This document shows, one piece after another, positions 16,256 to 24,997 of a DNA stretch of 33,017 nt (position 1 is the first letter of the stretch; each line of letters opens with the position of its first letter). The notes below the pieces were generated by a model. It was given only the letters and a program-made list of their open reading frames with translations, was not told where the DNA came from and searched no databases. Both the position numbers and the translations under genes were made by a program. Source of the DNA: Solirubrobacterales bacterium (GTDB taxonomy: Bacteria; Actinomycetota; Thermoleophilia; Solirubrobacterales; Solirubrobacteraceae); contig JAFAZB010000327.1 of assembly GCA_019240015.1 (NCBI GenBank), forward strand, positions 1 to 33,017, given 5' to 3'.

Positions 16256-16312
16256 CCAGATTCGACCCGCGCGCCGATGACACGTCCACGGTGCGCGCGT
16301 AGCTTGCCCGCC

Positions 16313-17089
16313 ATGCTCACGAATTCACTCGACGCGGCCGTCGCGCAGCAGGCCGCCAAGCAGGACGGATCGGCCGCTCGCGCGGTCGCGCTGGTCAAGA
16401 CGTACGGAAAAGGCGACGCCACGGTCCGCGCGTTGGACGGCGTCACGCTCGAGTTCCAGCGCGGCCGGTTCGCCGCGGTGATGGGACCCTCGGGTTCGGG
16501 CAAGTCGACGCTGATGCACTGCATGGCGGGCCTGGATGCCCCGACTTCAGGTCGCGCGTTCATCGGCGACCAGGAGCTCGGCGACCTCGACGACGGGGGA
16601 TTGACCGACCTGCGCCGGGAGCGGGTCGGGTTCGTGTTCCAGTCGTTCAACCTGGTCCCGACCCTGACGGCCGGGGAGAACATCACGCTCGGCGCCGATC
16701 TCGCCGGAGTCGCGGTCGACCGGTCATGGTTCGACACGCTGGTCGCCCAGCTCGGCGTGGCCGACCGCCTCTCGCACCGCCCGAGCGAGCTGTCGGGCGG
16801 CCAGCAGCAGCGGATCGCGTGCGCGCGGGCGCTGATCGGTCGCCCCGAGCTGATCTTCGCCGATGAGCCGACCGGCAATCTCGACTCGAACGCCTCGGCC
16901 GAGCTGTTGGCGTTCCTGCGCGCCGCGGTCAGCGAGCACGGGCAATCGATCGTGATGGTCACCCATGATCCGCGCGCTGCGGCGTACGCGGACCGGGTCG
17001 TGTTCCTGGCCGACGGCCGGGTGGTGGCGGAGCTGCGCGCGCCCTCCGCGGACGACGTGCTCGAGCAGATGAAGCGACTCGGGAGCTAG
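16313..17089 (+). CDS. MacB/LolD-type ABC transporter ATP-binding protein
   Basis: The 258-residue ATPase has all motifs: Walker A GPSGSGKST (58-66), Q110 in the Q loop FQSFNLVPTLT, signature LSGGQQQR (160-167), Walker B LIFADEP with D184/E185, D loop NLDS and switch H218. The NLVPTLTAGENI phrase and the FtsX-type partner place it in the MacB/LolD/FtsE group. That group uses ATP for mechanotransmission or efflux of peptides, lipoproteins and antibiotics rather than bulk import. The ATG at 16313 has no clear ribosome-binding site. It is followed 2 bp later by the permease gene and is divergent from a two-component system that probably regulates it. Confidence 0.93.
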   Translation: MLTNSLDAAVAQQAAKQDGSAARAVALVKTYGKGDATVRALDGVTLEFQRGRFAAVMGPSGSGKSTLMHCMAGLDAPTSGRAFIGDQELGDLDDGGLTDLRRERVGFVFQSFNLVPTLTAGENITLGADLAGVAVDRSWFDTLVAQLGVADRLSHRPSELSGGQQQRIACARALIGRPELIFADEPTGNLDSNASAELLAFLRAAVSEHGQSIVMVTHDPRAAAYADRVVFLADGRVVAELRAPSADDVLEQMKRLGS

Positions 17090-17091
17090 CG

Positions 17092-19626
17092 GTGCGGAGG
17101 ATCACCGTCAGAGGGCTGCTCGCCCGCAAGCTGCGGCTGGCGCTGACCGCGCTGGCGATCGTGCTCGGCGTGACGTTCGTCACCGGCACGCTGGTCCTCG
17201 GCGACACGCTCAACCGCACCTTCAACAACCTCGTCGGCACCGTCTACCAGCACGTCAGCTTCCAGATCCGCGGCAAGGCCGCGTTCGACACCAAGACCCC
17301 GGCCGGCGTCACGGGCACCGCAAACCGCAAGCTGGTGTCCGAGTCGATCGCGAGCGAGCTCGCCCGGCTGCCGGGCGTGGCCTACGTGTTCGGTTCGGTC
17401 GGCGGCTACGCCCAGTTCGTGGCTCCCGACGGGAGCGCGATCGCCAACGGCGCCGGCAAGGGCCTCGGGTTCGCGTTCGACCCAAACCAGCAGCTATCGC
17501 CATACCGGCTCCTCGACGGCCGCGCGCCCGCGACTCCGAACGATGTGGTGATGGACAGGGGCACGGCGACCAAGTACCACTTCGCGATCGGCGAGCAGGT
17601 GCGCGTGCTGCTACCGAATGCCGCGCGGACGTTCACGATCACTGGTGTCGTGACCTTCGGAGGCGACGACAACCTAGCCGGCGACACGCTGGCCGGGTTC
17701 GCCCAGACCACCGCGCAGGCGCTGTTCAACTCGAGCGGCCGCTACAACACGATCAGCGTGCTTGCCGCGCCAGGCGCGGACACCGTGAAGCTCCAGCAAC
17801 AGATCGCGCGGCTGCTGCCACCGGGCGTCGAGGTCGTCAGCGGGCAGACCGTCGCCAACGAGCTGACCGACGCGGTCGACAACGAACTCTCATTCCTCTC
17901 CACCGCGCTGTTGATCTTCGCGTCGATCTCGCTGTTCGTCGGCGGCTTCACGATCTTCAATACGTTCACGATCACGATCGGCCAGCGGACCAGGGAGCTG
18001 GCGCTGTTACGGGTCGTCGGCGCCAGCCGCCGACAGCTGTTCGTGTCCGTGATCGGTGAGGCCGCCGCGATCGGACTGCTCGCCTCGCTGATCGGCCTCG
18101 GCCTCGGCATCGCCGCCGCGCTTGGCCTGAAGGCGCTGCTCACGGCGTTCGGAATCACGCTGCCCTCCGCACCGTTGGTGTTCGAGGCGCGCACCGCGGC
18201 GGTCGCGATCGGCGTGGGGGTTGGCGTCACGGTCCTGTCGGCGCTGCTCCCGGCTCGACGGGCGGTGCGGATCCCGCCGGTGGCCGCGCTCGCGGCGCAC
18301 GGCGAGGACGGCGCTCAGACGCTGCGCCGGTGGCGTGTAGGGGGAGGCTTCGCAATCGCGCTCGCCGGGGCTCTCGCCGTGGTTGCCGGCGCGAGCGGCA
18401 CCACGCTCGGGCTGGTCGGCGTCGGTGCCGCGGCGGTGTTCGTTGCCGCGGCGATGCTCGTGCCCCTGATCGCCCGACCGCTGGCGGGGTGGATCGGTCG
18501 CCCGGCGGTGGCGATGTTCGGCACGCCGAGCCTGCTGGGTCGCGCGAACTCGATGCGCAACCCGCGCCGGACCGCGCAGACCGCCGGGTCGCTGATGATC
18601 GGAATCGCGCTCGTGTCGACGATCGCCGTGCTGGGTGCCTCGCTGATCAGCTCGGTCACCGACGAGGTCAACAGCGCGGTCAGCGCCGACTACCTCATCA
18701 CGGGCTCGGGTGCGTTCAGCAAAGCGGTTCCCGCGACCGTCTCGCGACTGCCAGGGGTCACCGCGATGACCAGCGTGTACCGGGGGCAGTTCGAGTTCCG
18801 CGGCTCGCTCTCGAGCCTCGCCGCGGTGTCGCCGGCCAACCTGCCGCAGACGGTGAACCTGCACCTCGCCGCGGGCGCCGGAGCTCCTGCGCTGGCCGCG
18901 GGCGAGCTGCTGGTCGACACCAAGACCGCCACTGCCAACCACCTCCACGTGGGGTCGGTGGCCGCGGTCAGGTTCGCTCAGACGGGCGAGGGCACGATGC
19001 GGATCGGCGGGATCTATGAAGCAAATCCGCTCGTTGGCAGCTTCATCACCGGCGAGCAATTTTTCCTCACCCACTTCGACAACCCGCTGCCGGGTGGCGT
19101 CCTGGTCAAGACGCGGCCCGGCACCCAGAACTTCGAGGGCACGTTGGGCCGCGAACTCGCGGCGTACCCAAATCTCACGATTCAGAGTCGCGCGCAGTTC
19201 ATCAGCCAGCAGAAGACCAACGTCAACCAGCTGCTCGGACTGGTGTACGTGCTGCTGGCACTGGCGGTGCTCGTCGCCCTGATCGGCATCGTCAACACGC
19301 TGATCCTGTCGGTGTTCGAGCGCACGCACGAGATCGGGTTGCTGCGCGCCGTGGGGATGAGCCGCCGTCAGGTGAGGAGAATGATCCGCTCGGAGTCCGT
19401 CATCACCGCCGTGTTCGGCGCGGTGATCGGGGTCCTGATCGGCACCGGCATCGGGCTCGCGCTCGCCGCGGCGCTGCGCAACAACGGCGTCACCGCCGTG
19501 TCGGTGCCGGTGTTGCGCCTGGCCGTGTTCGTGACGCTATCCGCGGCGCTCGGCCGCGTCGCCGCGGTCTGGCCGGCGCGGCGGGCCGCCAACCTCGACG
19601 TGCTCGCCGCGATCGCGACCGAATGA
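17092..19626 (+). CDS. FtsX-family ABC transporter permease with two FtsX domains
   Basis: The 844-residue permease starts at a GTG with GGGAG about 5 bp upstream. A first membrane span at about residues 15-37 is followed by a large extracytoplasmic domain. The first FtsX domain lies around 265-400 (FNTFTITIGQRTRELALLRVVGASRRQ). More spans lead to a second extracytoplasmic domain, and a C-terminal FtsX domain lies around 710-840 (IVNTLILSVFERTHEIGLLRAVGMSRRQ). The duplicated layout is typical of actinobacterial MacB-like exporters. It forms the membrane half of the transporter with the gene 2 bp upstream. The substrate is unknown, possibly an antimicrobial or cell-envelope lipid. Confidence 0.92.
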   Translation: MRRITVRGLLARKLRLALTALAIVLGVTFVTGTLVLGDTLNRTFNNLVGTVYQHVSFQIRGKAAFDTKTPAGVTGTANRKLVSESIASELARLPGVAYVFGSVGGYAQFVAPDGSAIANGAGKGLGFAFDPNQQLSPYRLLDGRAPATPNDVVMDRGTATKYHFAIGEQVRVLLPNAARTFTITGVVTFGGDDNLAGDTLAGFAQTTAQALFNSSGRYNTISVLAAPGADTVKLQQQIARLLPPGVEVVSGQTVANELTDAVDNELSFLSTALLIFASISLFVGGFTIFNTFTITIGQRTRELALLRVVGASRRQLFVSVIGEAAAIGLLASLIGLGLGIAAALGLKALLTAFGITLPSAPLVFEARTAAVAIGVGVGVTVLSALLPARRAVRIPPVAALAAHGEDGAQTLRRWRVGGGFAIALAGALAVVAGASGTTLGLVGVGAAAVFVAAAMLVPLIARPLAGWIGRPAVAMFGTPSLLGRANSMRNPRRTAQTAGSLMIGIALVSTIAVLGASLISSVTDEVNSAVSADYLITGSGAFSKAVPATVSRLPGVTAMTSVYRGQFEFRGSLSSLAAVSPANLPQTVNLHLAAGAGAPALAAGELLVDTKTATANHLHVGSVAAVRFAQTGEGTMRIGGIYEANPLVGSFITGEQFFLTHFDNPLPGGVLVKTRPGTQNFEGTLGRELAAYPNLTIQSRAQFISQQKTNVNQLLGLVYVLLALAVLVALIGIVNTLILSVFERTHEIGLLRAVGMSRRQVRRMIRSESVITAVFGAVIGVLIGTGIGLALAAALRNNGVTAVSVPVLRLAVFVTLSAALGRVAAVWPARRAANLDVLAAIATE

Positions 19627-19660
19627 GCGGTCTCGCGCTCAAGCAGCGATCATCGTCCCC

Positions 19661-20719
19661 ATGAGCCTCCTCGACCAGCTCCCCACTCCCGTTGTTCTGG
19701 CACCGCTCGCGGGCGGTCCGTCCACGCCGGAGCTGGCCGCCGAGGTCGCGTCGGCCGGCGGCCTCGGGTTCCTCGCCGCGGGCTACCTCACCGCCGCCCA
19801 GCTGGCGGAGCGGATCGCTCGCGTCCGTTCGCTCACCGAGGGGCGGATCGGAGTGAACGTCTTCGTGCCGGGACCGGGGCCCGCCGAGGCCGGGAGCTAC
19901 CAGCCCTACCTCGAGCGGCTGGCTCGCTGGGCCGGCGAGCGGGAGCTACCACTCGGAGATCCTCGCTACAGCGACGACGACTGGCCCGCCAAGATCGAGC
20001 TGCTCCTGCGTGAGCGCGTCCCGGTGGTGTCGTTCACGTTCGGATGCCCGGAGCGGCGGGTAGTCGAAGCGCTCCGCGATGCGGGCTGCGAGGTGTGGGT
20101 GACGGTCACCAGTCCGGATGAGGCGGCCGAGGCCGAGCGGGGCGGAGCTGACGCCCTGGTCGTGCAAGGCGCCGAGGCCGGCGGCCACCGCGCCTCGTTC
20201 GTCGATCGCCCCGAGCTGCCTGTCTACGCTCTGCTGCCGCTCCTCGCGCTGGTCCGGAGCAGATCGGCGCTGCCCCTGGTTGCCTCGGGAGGGATAGCTA
20301 CGGGGGAGGCGCTCGCCGCGGTCCTGTGCGCGGGAGCGAGTGCGGGCCAGCTCGGCACCGCGTTCATGCTATGCCCGGAGGCGGGGACCAGCGAGGTCCA
20401 TCGCAGCGCGCTCCAGAGCGACGCGGAGACGGCGCTGACCCGCGCGTTTACGGGTCGCTTGGCGCGCGGGATCCGCAACGCATTCCTCGACGAGCACGAC
20501 GCGAGCGCGCCGATCGCATATCCAGAGCTCCACTACGTGACGGCGCCGCTACGCCAGCAGGCGCGCGAGCAGGGCAACCCGGAGCTGGTCAACCTGTGGG
20601 CCGGCGAGGCGCACGCGCTCGCCCGTGCGCTCCCGGCGGCGGAGGTGGTTCGCCAGCTGGTGGCCGATGCGCGAGCGTCGCTGAGCGCGGCCGCCGCGCG
20701 CCACGCCCGGGCACGCTAG
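19661..20719 (+). CDS. Nitronate monooxygenase-like FMN flavoprotein
   Basis: The 352-residue TIM barrel begins TPVVLAPLAGGPSTPELAAEVASAGGLGFLAAGY, the FMN-domain start of the 2-nitropropane dioxygenase family. The catalytic-base motif QGAEAGGHRASF carries H176. Phosphate-binding loops are ASGGIATGE (about residues 208-216) and GASAGQLGTAF. The enzyme oxidises alkyl nitronates to carbonyl and nitrite using FMN and O2; many family members have undefined substrates. It follows the exporter by 34 bp on the same strand but is functionally unrelated. Its TAG stop overlaps the TAG stop of convergent tatC in the sequence CTAG. Confidence 0.88.
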   Translation: MSLLDQLPTPVVLAPLAGGPSTPELAAEVASAGGLGFLAAGYLTAAQLAERIARVRSLTEGRIGVNVFVPGPGPAEAGSYQPYLERLARWAGERELPLGDPRYSDDDWPAKIELLLRERVPVVSFTFGCPERRVVEALRDAGCEVWVTVTSPDEAAEAERGGADALVVQGAEAGGHRASFVDRPELPVYALLPLLALVRSRSALPLVASGGIATGEALAAVLCAGASAGQLGTAFMLCPEAGTSEVHRSALQSDAETALTRAFTGRLARGIRNAFLDEHDASAPIAYPELHYVTAPLRQQAREQGNPELVNLWAGEAHALARALPAAEVVRQLVADARASLSAAAARHARAR

Positions 20720-21720
20720 GCGCTCTCGCCGAGCCCCCGCTCAGCGACGATCGCCTCGCGACGTCCGCGCGCCTTGACGCGACGCTCGGCGATCGTCGCG
20801 AGGAGCAGGCTGCCCTCGAACAGGAGGTACAGAGGCACGGTCTCGAGCAGCATCGTGATCGCATCGCCGGGCAGCACGGCAGCGATCAGCGCACAGGCCG
20901 CGATCGCGTATCGGCGGTTGCGCCGCAGCTGCCGTGGCGTGATCACGCCGGCACGGGTAATCGCAAGGATCCCGACCGGAACTTGGAACAGCAGTCCCAT
21001 CGCGAGGATCGTCGTGGCCGCGAACTTGTAGTACTGGCTCGCCTGCACCAGCACGTTGAACTGGGAGCTATTGAAGTTCTGGAAGAAATGCACGGCGGCT
21101 GGCAGCACGACGACGTAGCCAAAAGCCACCCCGGCGAGGAACAGCAGCGGGATCGCGAGGGTGAGAGGGCGCATCTGCCGGCGCTGGTGGGGATCGAACG
21201 CCGGCATCAGGAAGCCGTACGCTTGCAGCAGCAGCACCGGAAGGGAAAGGATCAGCGCGAAGATCACCGAGACGGTGACCGTCGTCGTGAACGGCTCGCC
21301 GATCCCGAGCGTCACCGGACGATCGCCCCTCGGCGCAGCGGAGAGCGCCACGATGTCACGGTCGAGGCCGATCCCGGCGCGGCCGAGCGCGGATTGGGCC
21401 GCGGTGCTCTGATGCTGCCCGGGCGCGTGCAACACACCCACGACGGCGCGCAGCTGGACCGCAATGTCGCGGGCGCTGCGCTGCACCTGGTAGGTGGCGC
21501 CGAGTGGGCCGCGGCCGTCGCGGACCTGCTGTTGGGTCTGGTGCGCGAGCGGGCTGTCAATCAGGTGAAGCAGCGTGTGGTTCTGCCAGAAGCAGAACCC
21601 GAACGCGATTACGAGCGCGGCCAGCGACACGAGCAGCCGTGTGCGGAGCTCGTCGAGATGGCCGACGATGCTCAGCCGATCGTCGTGGGAGATGCTCCGG
21701 ACCGCGTTCGGGACCCGCAC
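20716..21720 (-). CDS. tatC: Sec-independent translocase subunit TatC, with enlarged first loop
   Basis: The 334-residue TatC recognises twin-arginine signal peptides in the membrane. The N-terminal motif GHLDELRTRLLVSL matches the signal-binding cytoplasmic face, and the six-span pattern is retained. The loop between spans 1 and 2 contains about 75 extra residues (roughly 60-135), rich in Gln, Ala and Gly, between DSPLAHQ and the conserved PVTLGIGEPF. The total is therefore about 80 residues longer than a classical TatC. It starts at a GTG 18 bp after tatA. The C-terminus is highly basic (AERRVKARGRREAI). Its position beside Tat-dependent ferritin-like proteins suggests shared expression. 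Confidence 0.92.
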   Translation of the reverse strand: MRVPNAVRSISHDDRLSIVGHLDELRTRLLVSLAALVIAFGFCFWQNHTLLHLIDSPLAHQTQQQVRDGRGPLGATYQVQRSARDIAVQLRAVVGVLHAPGQHQSTAAQSALGRAGIGLDRDIVALSAAPRGDRPVTLGIGEPFTTTVTVSVIFALILSLPVLLLQAYGFLMPAFDPHQRRQMRPLTLAIPLLFLAGVAFGYVVVLPAAVHFFQNFNSSQFNVLVQASQYYKFAATTILAMGLLFQVPVGILAITRAGVITPRQLRRNRRYAIAACALIAAVLPGDAITMLLETVPLYLLFEGSLLLATIAERRVKARGRREAIVAERGLGESA

Positions 21721-21738
21721 GAGCTCGGCCGCGCGGGA

Positions 21739-21981
21739 TTAGGCGACCGGGCGGACCGGCGGGTGCTCGACCGGTGCGCTGAGGGCCGTGGGGGCCGCGG
21801 CCGGGGCGGCATCGCGCGGCTCGATCTGCTGCGCCGGGCCCGCTTCCCCGCTGATCGACTCCTTGAACCCGCGCATGCCGGATCCGAGTGAGCGACCCAG
21901 CTCGGGCAGTCGCTTGGCCCCGAACACGAGCAGCAGGATGATCAGCAGAAACGCGAGGTGAAGTGGATTGTCAAGTCCCAT
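21739..21981 (-). CDS. tatA: Twin-arginine translocase subunit TatA
   Basis: This 80-residue protein has a single N-terminal membrane span (residues 7-19, HLAFLLIILLLVF). The conserved hinge and amphipathic helix GAKRLPELGRSLGSGMRGFKESI follow, as in TatA/TatE, and the tail is a disordered Pro/Ala-rich acidic segment. The ATG at 21979-21981 is chosen over an upstream start because the membrane span sits right after it and CGGAG lies 9 bp upstream. TatA oligomers form the translocation pore with TatC. It precedes tatC with 18 bp between and follows the anti-sigma gene, so all are likely co-transcribed. No tatB is visible, as is usual for actinobacterial two-component Tat systems. Confidence 0.92.
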   Translation of the reverse strand: MGLDNPLHLAFLLIILLLVFGAKRLPELGRSLGSGMRGFKESISGEAGPAQQIEPRDAAPAAAPTALSAPVEHPPVRPVA

Positions 21982-22046
21982 TGGCTGTGCTCCGATCGAT
22001 TGGGTGATTGAGCGGTCTACGAGTGCCGGTCGGATTCGGATCACTC

Positions 22047-22754
22047 TCAGGTCAACCGCGCGACGACCACCGGCGCGCCAGTTGGTCGCGGGCTGCCGCC
22101 CGCCGGCTCCGAGGTGACCATGATCACGCCCACGCCGCGCACGCTGCCGGGAACGCCGACATCAGCCGCGCCGGACGAGCTGACGCTGAATAGCGTGCGC
22201 GTCGGCACGGGCTGTTGGTGAGGGCGCTGGGTCCACAACTCGTAGATCCGGCCTACCGGCGGCGGGGGGAGATGGTTGACGATCAGCTCTGCGTGCGCGC
22301 CGCTGAGGCGCAGTTGCGCGCTCGCCGCGCGCGCGGCGACGCTCGCCTGGACCACCCGCTCGCTACTCGACCCGCGATCGGCGAGTTGAAGGCCCAAGAC
22401 CGCGAGCGCCGCCGTCGCGAGCATCCCAACGGCGAGCACCGGACGCAGCGCAAGGCGGCCCACGGAGCGCGAATTTCGTCGATTGAGCCTCGCATGCGGC
22501 GTTGCGCGTGCTTCGGCACGTACATCCCGCATGACTCGGCGGCGCAACCCGCTCGGAACATGCTCCTGGGGGACGGCGATCGCCAGGACGTCGACGACAG
22601 GCCGAAGCGAAGCGACCTCGTCGCGGCAGATGGCGCAGCTGTCGAGATGCCGGCGGAACTGCTCGGCCTCGCCGGGATCAAGCGCGCCCAGCACGTACGC
22701 CGCGGCGTCACCACCGCATTCACGGGTTTCGGAAACGGAGCCTCCGACCGTCAT
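22047..22754 (-). CDS. RskA-type anti-sigma factor with zinc-binding motif
   Basis: The 235-residue membrane anti-sigma factor has an N-terminal ASD-like domain carrying the HxxxCxxC zinc signature HLDSCAIC (H36, C40, C43). A single membrane span follows (about 101-125). The RskA C-terminal domain (about 130-235) contains IYELWTQRPHQQPVPTRTLF and VTSEPAGGSPRPTG. It would hold the ECF sigma factor at the membrane until released by a signal or proteolysis. It overlaps the sigma gene by 4 bp (ATGA), the standard translational coupling of such pairs. It lies upstream of tatA in the same direction. Confidence 0.92.
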   Translation of the reverse strand: MTVGGSVSETRECGGDAAAYVLGALDPGEAEQFRRHLDSCAICRDEVASLRPVVDVLAIAVPQEHVPSGLRRRVMRDVRAEARATPHARLNRRNSRSVGRLALRPVLAVGMLATAALAVLGLQLADRGSSSERVVQASVAARAASAQLRLSGAHAELIVNHLPPPPVGRIYELWTQRPHQQPVPTRTLFSVSSSGAADVGVPGSVRGVGVIMVTSEPAGGSPRPTGAPVVVARLT

Positions 22755-23407
22755 CGCACGACCTCTGCCGGATCGCCTAGCGCAAGTCGCAGCTTCGCGA
22801 GCCCCAACCGCATCCGACCCTTCACCGTGCCCGCCGGGAGCTCGAGCATCTCTGCGATTTGGCTGTGCGTGAAGCCCCCAAAGTAGGCGAGTTCGATCAC
22901 CAGCCGCTGGTCACGGACGAGCCCGTCGAGCGCGCTGCGGACGGCGCTGGCCTCCTCACGGCGCGCGGCCTCGACGTCCGTGCGCTCGCCTGCGGGGATC
23001 CGCTCGGCGGCGGTGTCGTCGCCGACATCGCGTCCCTGTTTGATCTCACGCTGGCGGAACGAGTCGATTGTGCGGTTGCGCACCACCCCGAGCACCCACG
23101 AGCGGACGCTCCCACGCGCTCGGTCGTAGCGTGCTCCGCCACGCCACATCGACAGGAACGCATCCTGGACCACATCCTCCGCCATCGCGCGTCGCCCACA
23201 CATCCGGTAGGCGAGTGAGTACGCAACCGCGCCATGCCGGTCGAAGATCACCCCGAACGCGTGCGCGTCACGGCCTGCGACGAGCTCCATCAGCTCCTCG
23301 TCGGCGAGCGAGCGCAGGGCCAGGTGGCGGGATCGGAGCATCTTGGTCGTCTCAGCTGTCATGCGCCAGAGCGCGACCCACGGAGGAGGACTCGCGGGCC
23401 GCGCCAT
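22751..23407 (-). CDS. ECF RNA polymerase sigma factor (SigK/SigL-like)
   Basis: A 218-residue sigma-70-family ECF factor. Region 2 (about 45-118) includes AEDVVQDAFLSMWRGG, which melts the -10 element. Region 4 (about 155-207) includes LVIELAYFGGFTHSQIAEMLELPAGTVKGRMRLGLAKLR, which binds the -35 element. The pair with an RskA-like partner places it in the SigK/SigL type. Starts at 23407, 23362 or 23341 are all possible and none has a good ribosome-binding site; the last would give 196 residues, closer to the usual size. It likely autoregulates this cluster, and its gene follows two ferritin-like genes on the same strand. Confidence 0.92.
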   Translation of the reverse strand: MARPASPPPWVALWRMTAETTKMLRSRHLALRSLADEELMELVAGRDAHAFGVIFDRHGAVAYSLAYRMCGRRAMAEDVVQDAFLSMWRGGARYDRARGSVRSWVLGVVRNRTIDSFRQREIKQGRDVGDDTAAERIPAGERTDVEAARREEASAVRSALDGLVRDQRLVIELAYFGGFTHSQIAEMLELPAGTVKGRMRLGLAKLRLALGDPAEVVR

Positions 23408-23428
23408 CGCGGTCGTCAGGGGATCGGA

Positions 23429-24061
23429 TCACGCCTTGATTAGCGGGCCGGCCTTCGCGAGCACCTGGGCCTTGGTCAGCGGCTTGTCGAATCCGCGGTC
23501 CGGGGTGACCGGTTGCCCCGTGAGCAGCCCGATCGCTGCGGCGTGGCGCGCCTCGACCTGCACGATCGAGCCGGCTGCCGCCAGGTACGCGGGGTTTGAG
23601 AGCGCCGGCCCGGCGCCGTTATACGCCCCCACGCCGGTGTTCTCCAGCACGTATGCGAGCTTCAGGAAGCTCGCTTGGTCGGTGACGGGGAACACGAACG
23701 TCGGCTGCTTGACAGGGGTACCGCCGGCGCCCTGGATCGCCTTGATCAGCGCGTCCACGTGCTGCTGCTCGTGGCCGGCGATCAGGGCCGCCAACGATTT
23801 CGCCTCGCCACCGAGGTTGACCATCTTGGCCTTGTGCTCGTAGAAGTCGGTCTCCAGGTATTCGAGCGTCAGCGCGAAGTTGAGGATCTCGAGATCGCCG
23901 CCGCCGGACGCGGCGAGCGCACTGCCCACGTACGGCCCGACGGCCGTGGCGCCGTAGAGAGCGCCAGCGGTCATCGCGCCACGCAGGATGAAGCTCGCGC
24001 GGGAGATGCCGTGGACCTCGATTGCGGCCAGCTCGGGGCTGACGATGTTCGAATCAGTCAT
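23429..24061 (-). CDS. Ferritin-like domain protein, exported (degenerate Tat-like signal)
   Basis: The 210-residue protein has an N-terminal hydrophobic segment (residues 22-50) preceded by SRASFILR. This looks like a Tat motif with the second arginine lost (SRxxF pattern). The mature part is a four-helix bundle with the ligand pattern E67, E98-x2-H101, E140 and E170-x2-H173, the diiron-type ferritin_2 set. The start ATG at 24059-24061 has AGAGG upstream. It follows the ferritin-like lipoprotein gene by 40 bp and is followed by the ECF sigma gene, so they likely form one operon. Iron binding or desiccation/oxidative-stress protection is inferred from the family; no ferroxidase activity can be asserted. 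Confidence 0.88.
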   Translation of the reverse strand: MTDSNIVSPELAAIEVHGISRASFILRGAMTAGALYGATAVGPYVGSALAASGGGDLEILNFALTLEYLETDFYEHKAKMVNLGGEAKSLAALIAGHEQQHVDALIKAIQGAGGTPVKQPTFVFPVTDQASFLKLAYVLENTGVGAYNGAGPALSNPAYLAAAGSIVQVEARHAAAIGLLTGQPVTPDRGFDKPLTKAQVLAKAGPLIKA

Positions 24062-24101
24062 TTGAGTTGTTCCTCTCTTGGAAGGTCGCGTGACGAGCGC
24101 T

Positions 24102-24806
24102 TTATGCGATGAATGGCTTGACCGCCGCGAGCACCGAGGGCATGTCCATCGGCTTGGCGAACGCGCCGTCCGGCGTCGGGGACAGCTTCAACACGGTGTT
24201 CAGCGTCGCCGCGTGACGCGCCTCGACCGTGTGGATCGACAACGCGGCGGCGAGGATCTCCTTGCTCTTGATGTTTCCCGCCTGCCCGAGGTACGCGGCC
24301 GCGCCGAGGTTCTCGACCGTCGCCGCGAGCTTCGCCACCGAGCTCGCGCTCGTCAGCGGGAACTTGCCCGTCGGTTTCACGGCCGGCGCGCCGAGGCTCG
24401 ACGCGACCGTCATCAGCGCGGCGACGTGCTGGTGCTCCTCGGAGCCAAACGCCTTCAGCGTCGACAGCGTCGGACCGCTGAACAGGTGGCTGGCGATCAC
24501 GTTGTCGTAGAACTGCGCCTCCAGGTACTCCAGCGTCAGCGCGTAGTTCACGATCGCCAGGTCACCCGAGCCGCTCGGCGTGGTGCTTGCGGGCGTGGAA
24601 GCGGAGCCCGTCGAGGAGGAGCTCGATGAGCTCTTCGCGCTGCCACACGCCGCGATGAACGCCGCCAAGCCAGCAGCCGCCGCCCCGGGGCCCATCGTCT
24701 TGCCCGCGATCTTCAGGAATCTCTTACGCTCGAGGTCATCGCGCGCAAGCTGCTGAACCACACCACTCTCAGGCCGGCCAGCTTCGGTCGTTGGCTGCTT
24801 ACTCAT
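24102..24806 (-). CDS. Ferritin-like domain lipoprotein
   Basis: The 234-residue protein has a signal region with RKRFLK (residues 27-32, near-Tat: RK instead of RR) and a hydrophobic stretch ending in the lipobox IAAC, giving lipidated C54. A Ser/Thr-rich linker (57-80) precedes the four-helix bundle. Diiron-type ligands are present: E93, E124-x2-H127, E165 and E195-x2-H198. The start ATG at 24804-24806 has AAGGAG upstream. It is the first gene of the apparent operon leading to sigma, anti-sigma and tatAC, and is divergent from the third ferritin-like gene 226 bp away. Lipidation would tether the ferritin-like domain to the outer face of the membrane. Confidence 0.88.
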   Translation of the reverse strand: MSKQPTTEAGRPESGVVQQLARDDLERKRFLKIAGKTMGPGAAAAGLAAFIAACGSAKSSSSSSSTGSASTPASTTPSGSGDLAIVNYALTLEYLEAQFYDNVIASHLFSGPTLSTLKAFGSEEHQHVAALMTVASSLGAPAVKPTGKFPLTSASSVAKLAATVENLGAAAYLGQAGNIKSKEILAAALSIHTVEARHAATLNTVLKLSPTPDGAFAKPMDMPSVLAAVKPFIA

Positions 24807-24950
24807 CGCGTCTCCTTGGTCTAGCCGCAGGTTCGTACCCCCCCCGGGTCAGAAGCACTACGAGACCGAGCGGCAAGCGGATCACCGAGGTCTCCGAGAC
24901 GCTTGCGGGCAGTGATCCGATCCGCCGATGGTGCCCCTGCGGCGAACACC

Positions 24951-24975
24951 TGCGGATAACCCGGATTGATCCGCA
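24951..24975. promoter_or_regulatory. 7-bp inverted repeat with 11-nt spacer in the divergent ferritin region
   Basis: TGCGGAT at 24951-24957 is mirrored by ATCCGCA at 24969-24975 in the 226-bp region between divergent ferritin-like genes. It may be a regulator site or a hairpin in a leader transcript. Confidence 0.35.
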
Positions 24976-24997
24976 TCGATCGTCCGCTCGTATTGGG

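Noticed and set aside
16165..16962. An N-terminal extension of the histidine kinase frame, doubling the protein
   Set aside because: It is the reverse strand of the ABC ATPase gene, has no kinase-like content, and the kinase fold begins after the tandem ATG codons at 16159-16164.
18007..19329. A 440-codon minus-strand open frame inside the permease gene
   Set aside because: It is antisense to an intact double-FtsX permease; its composition (Arg/Asp/His/Gln repeats) is typical of a shadow frame.
20326..21891. A 521-codon plus-strand open frame across the nitronate monooxygenase/tatC junction
   Set aside because: It overlaps two well-supported genes and shows only charged low-complexity residues.
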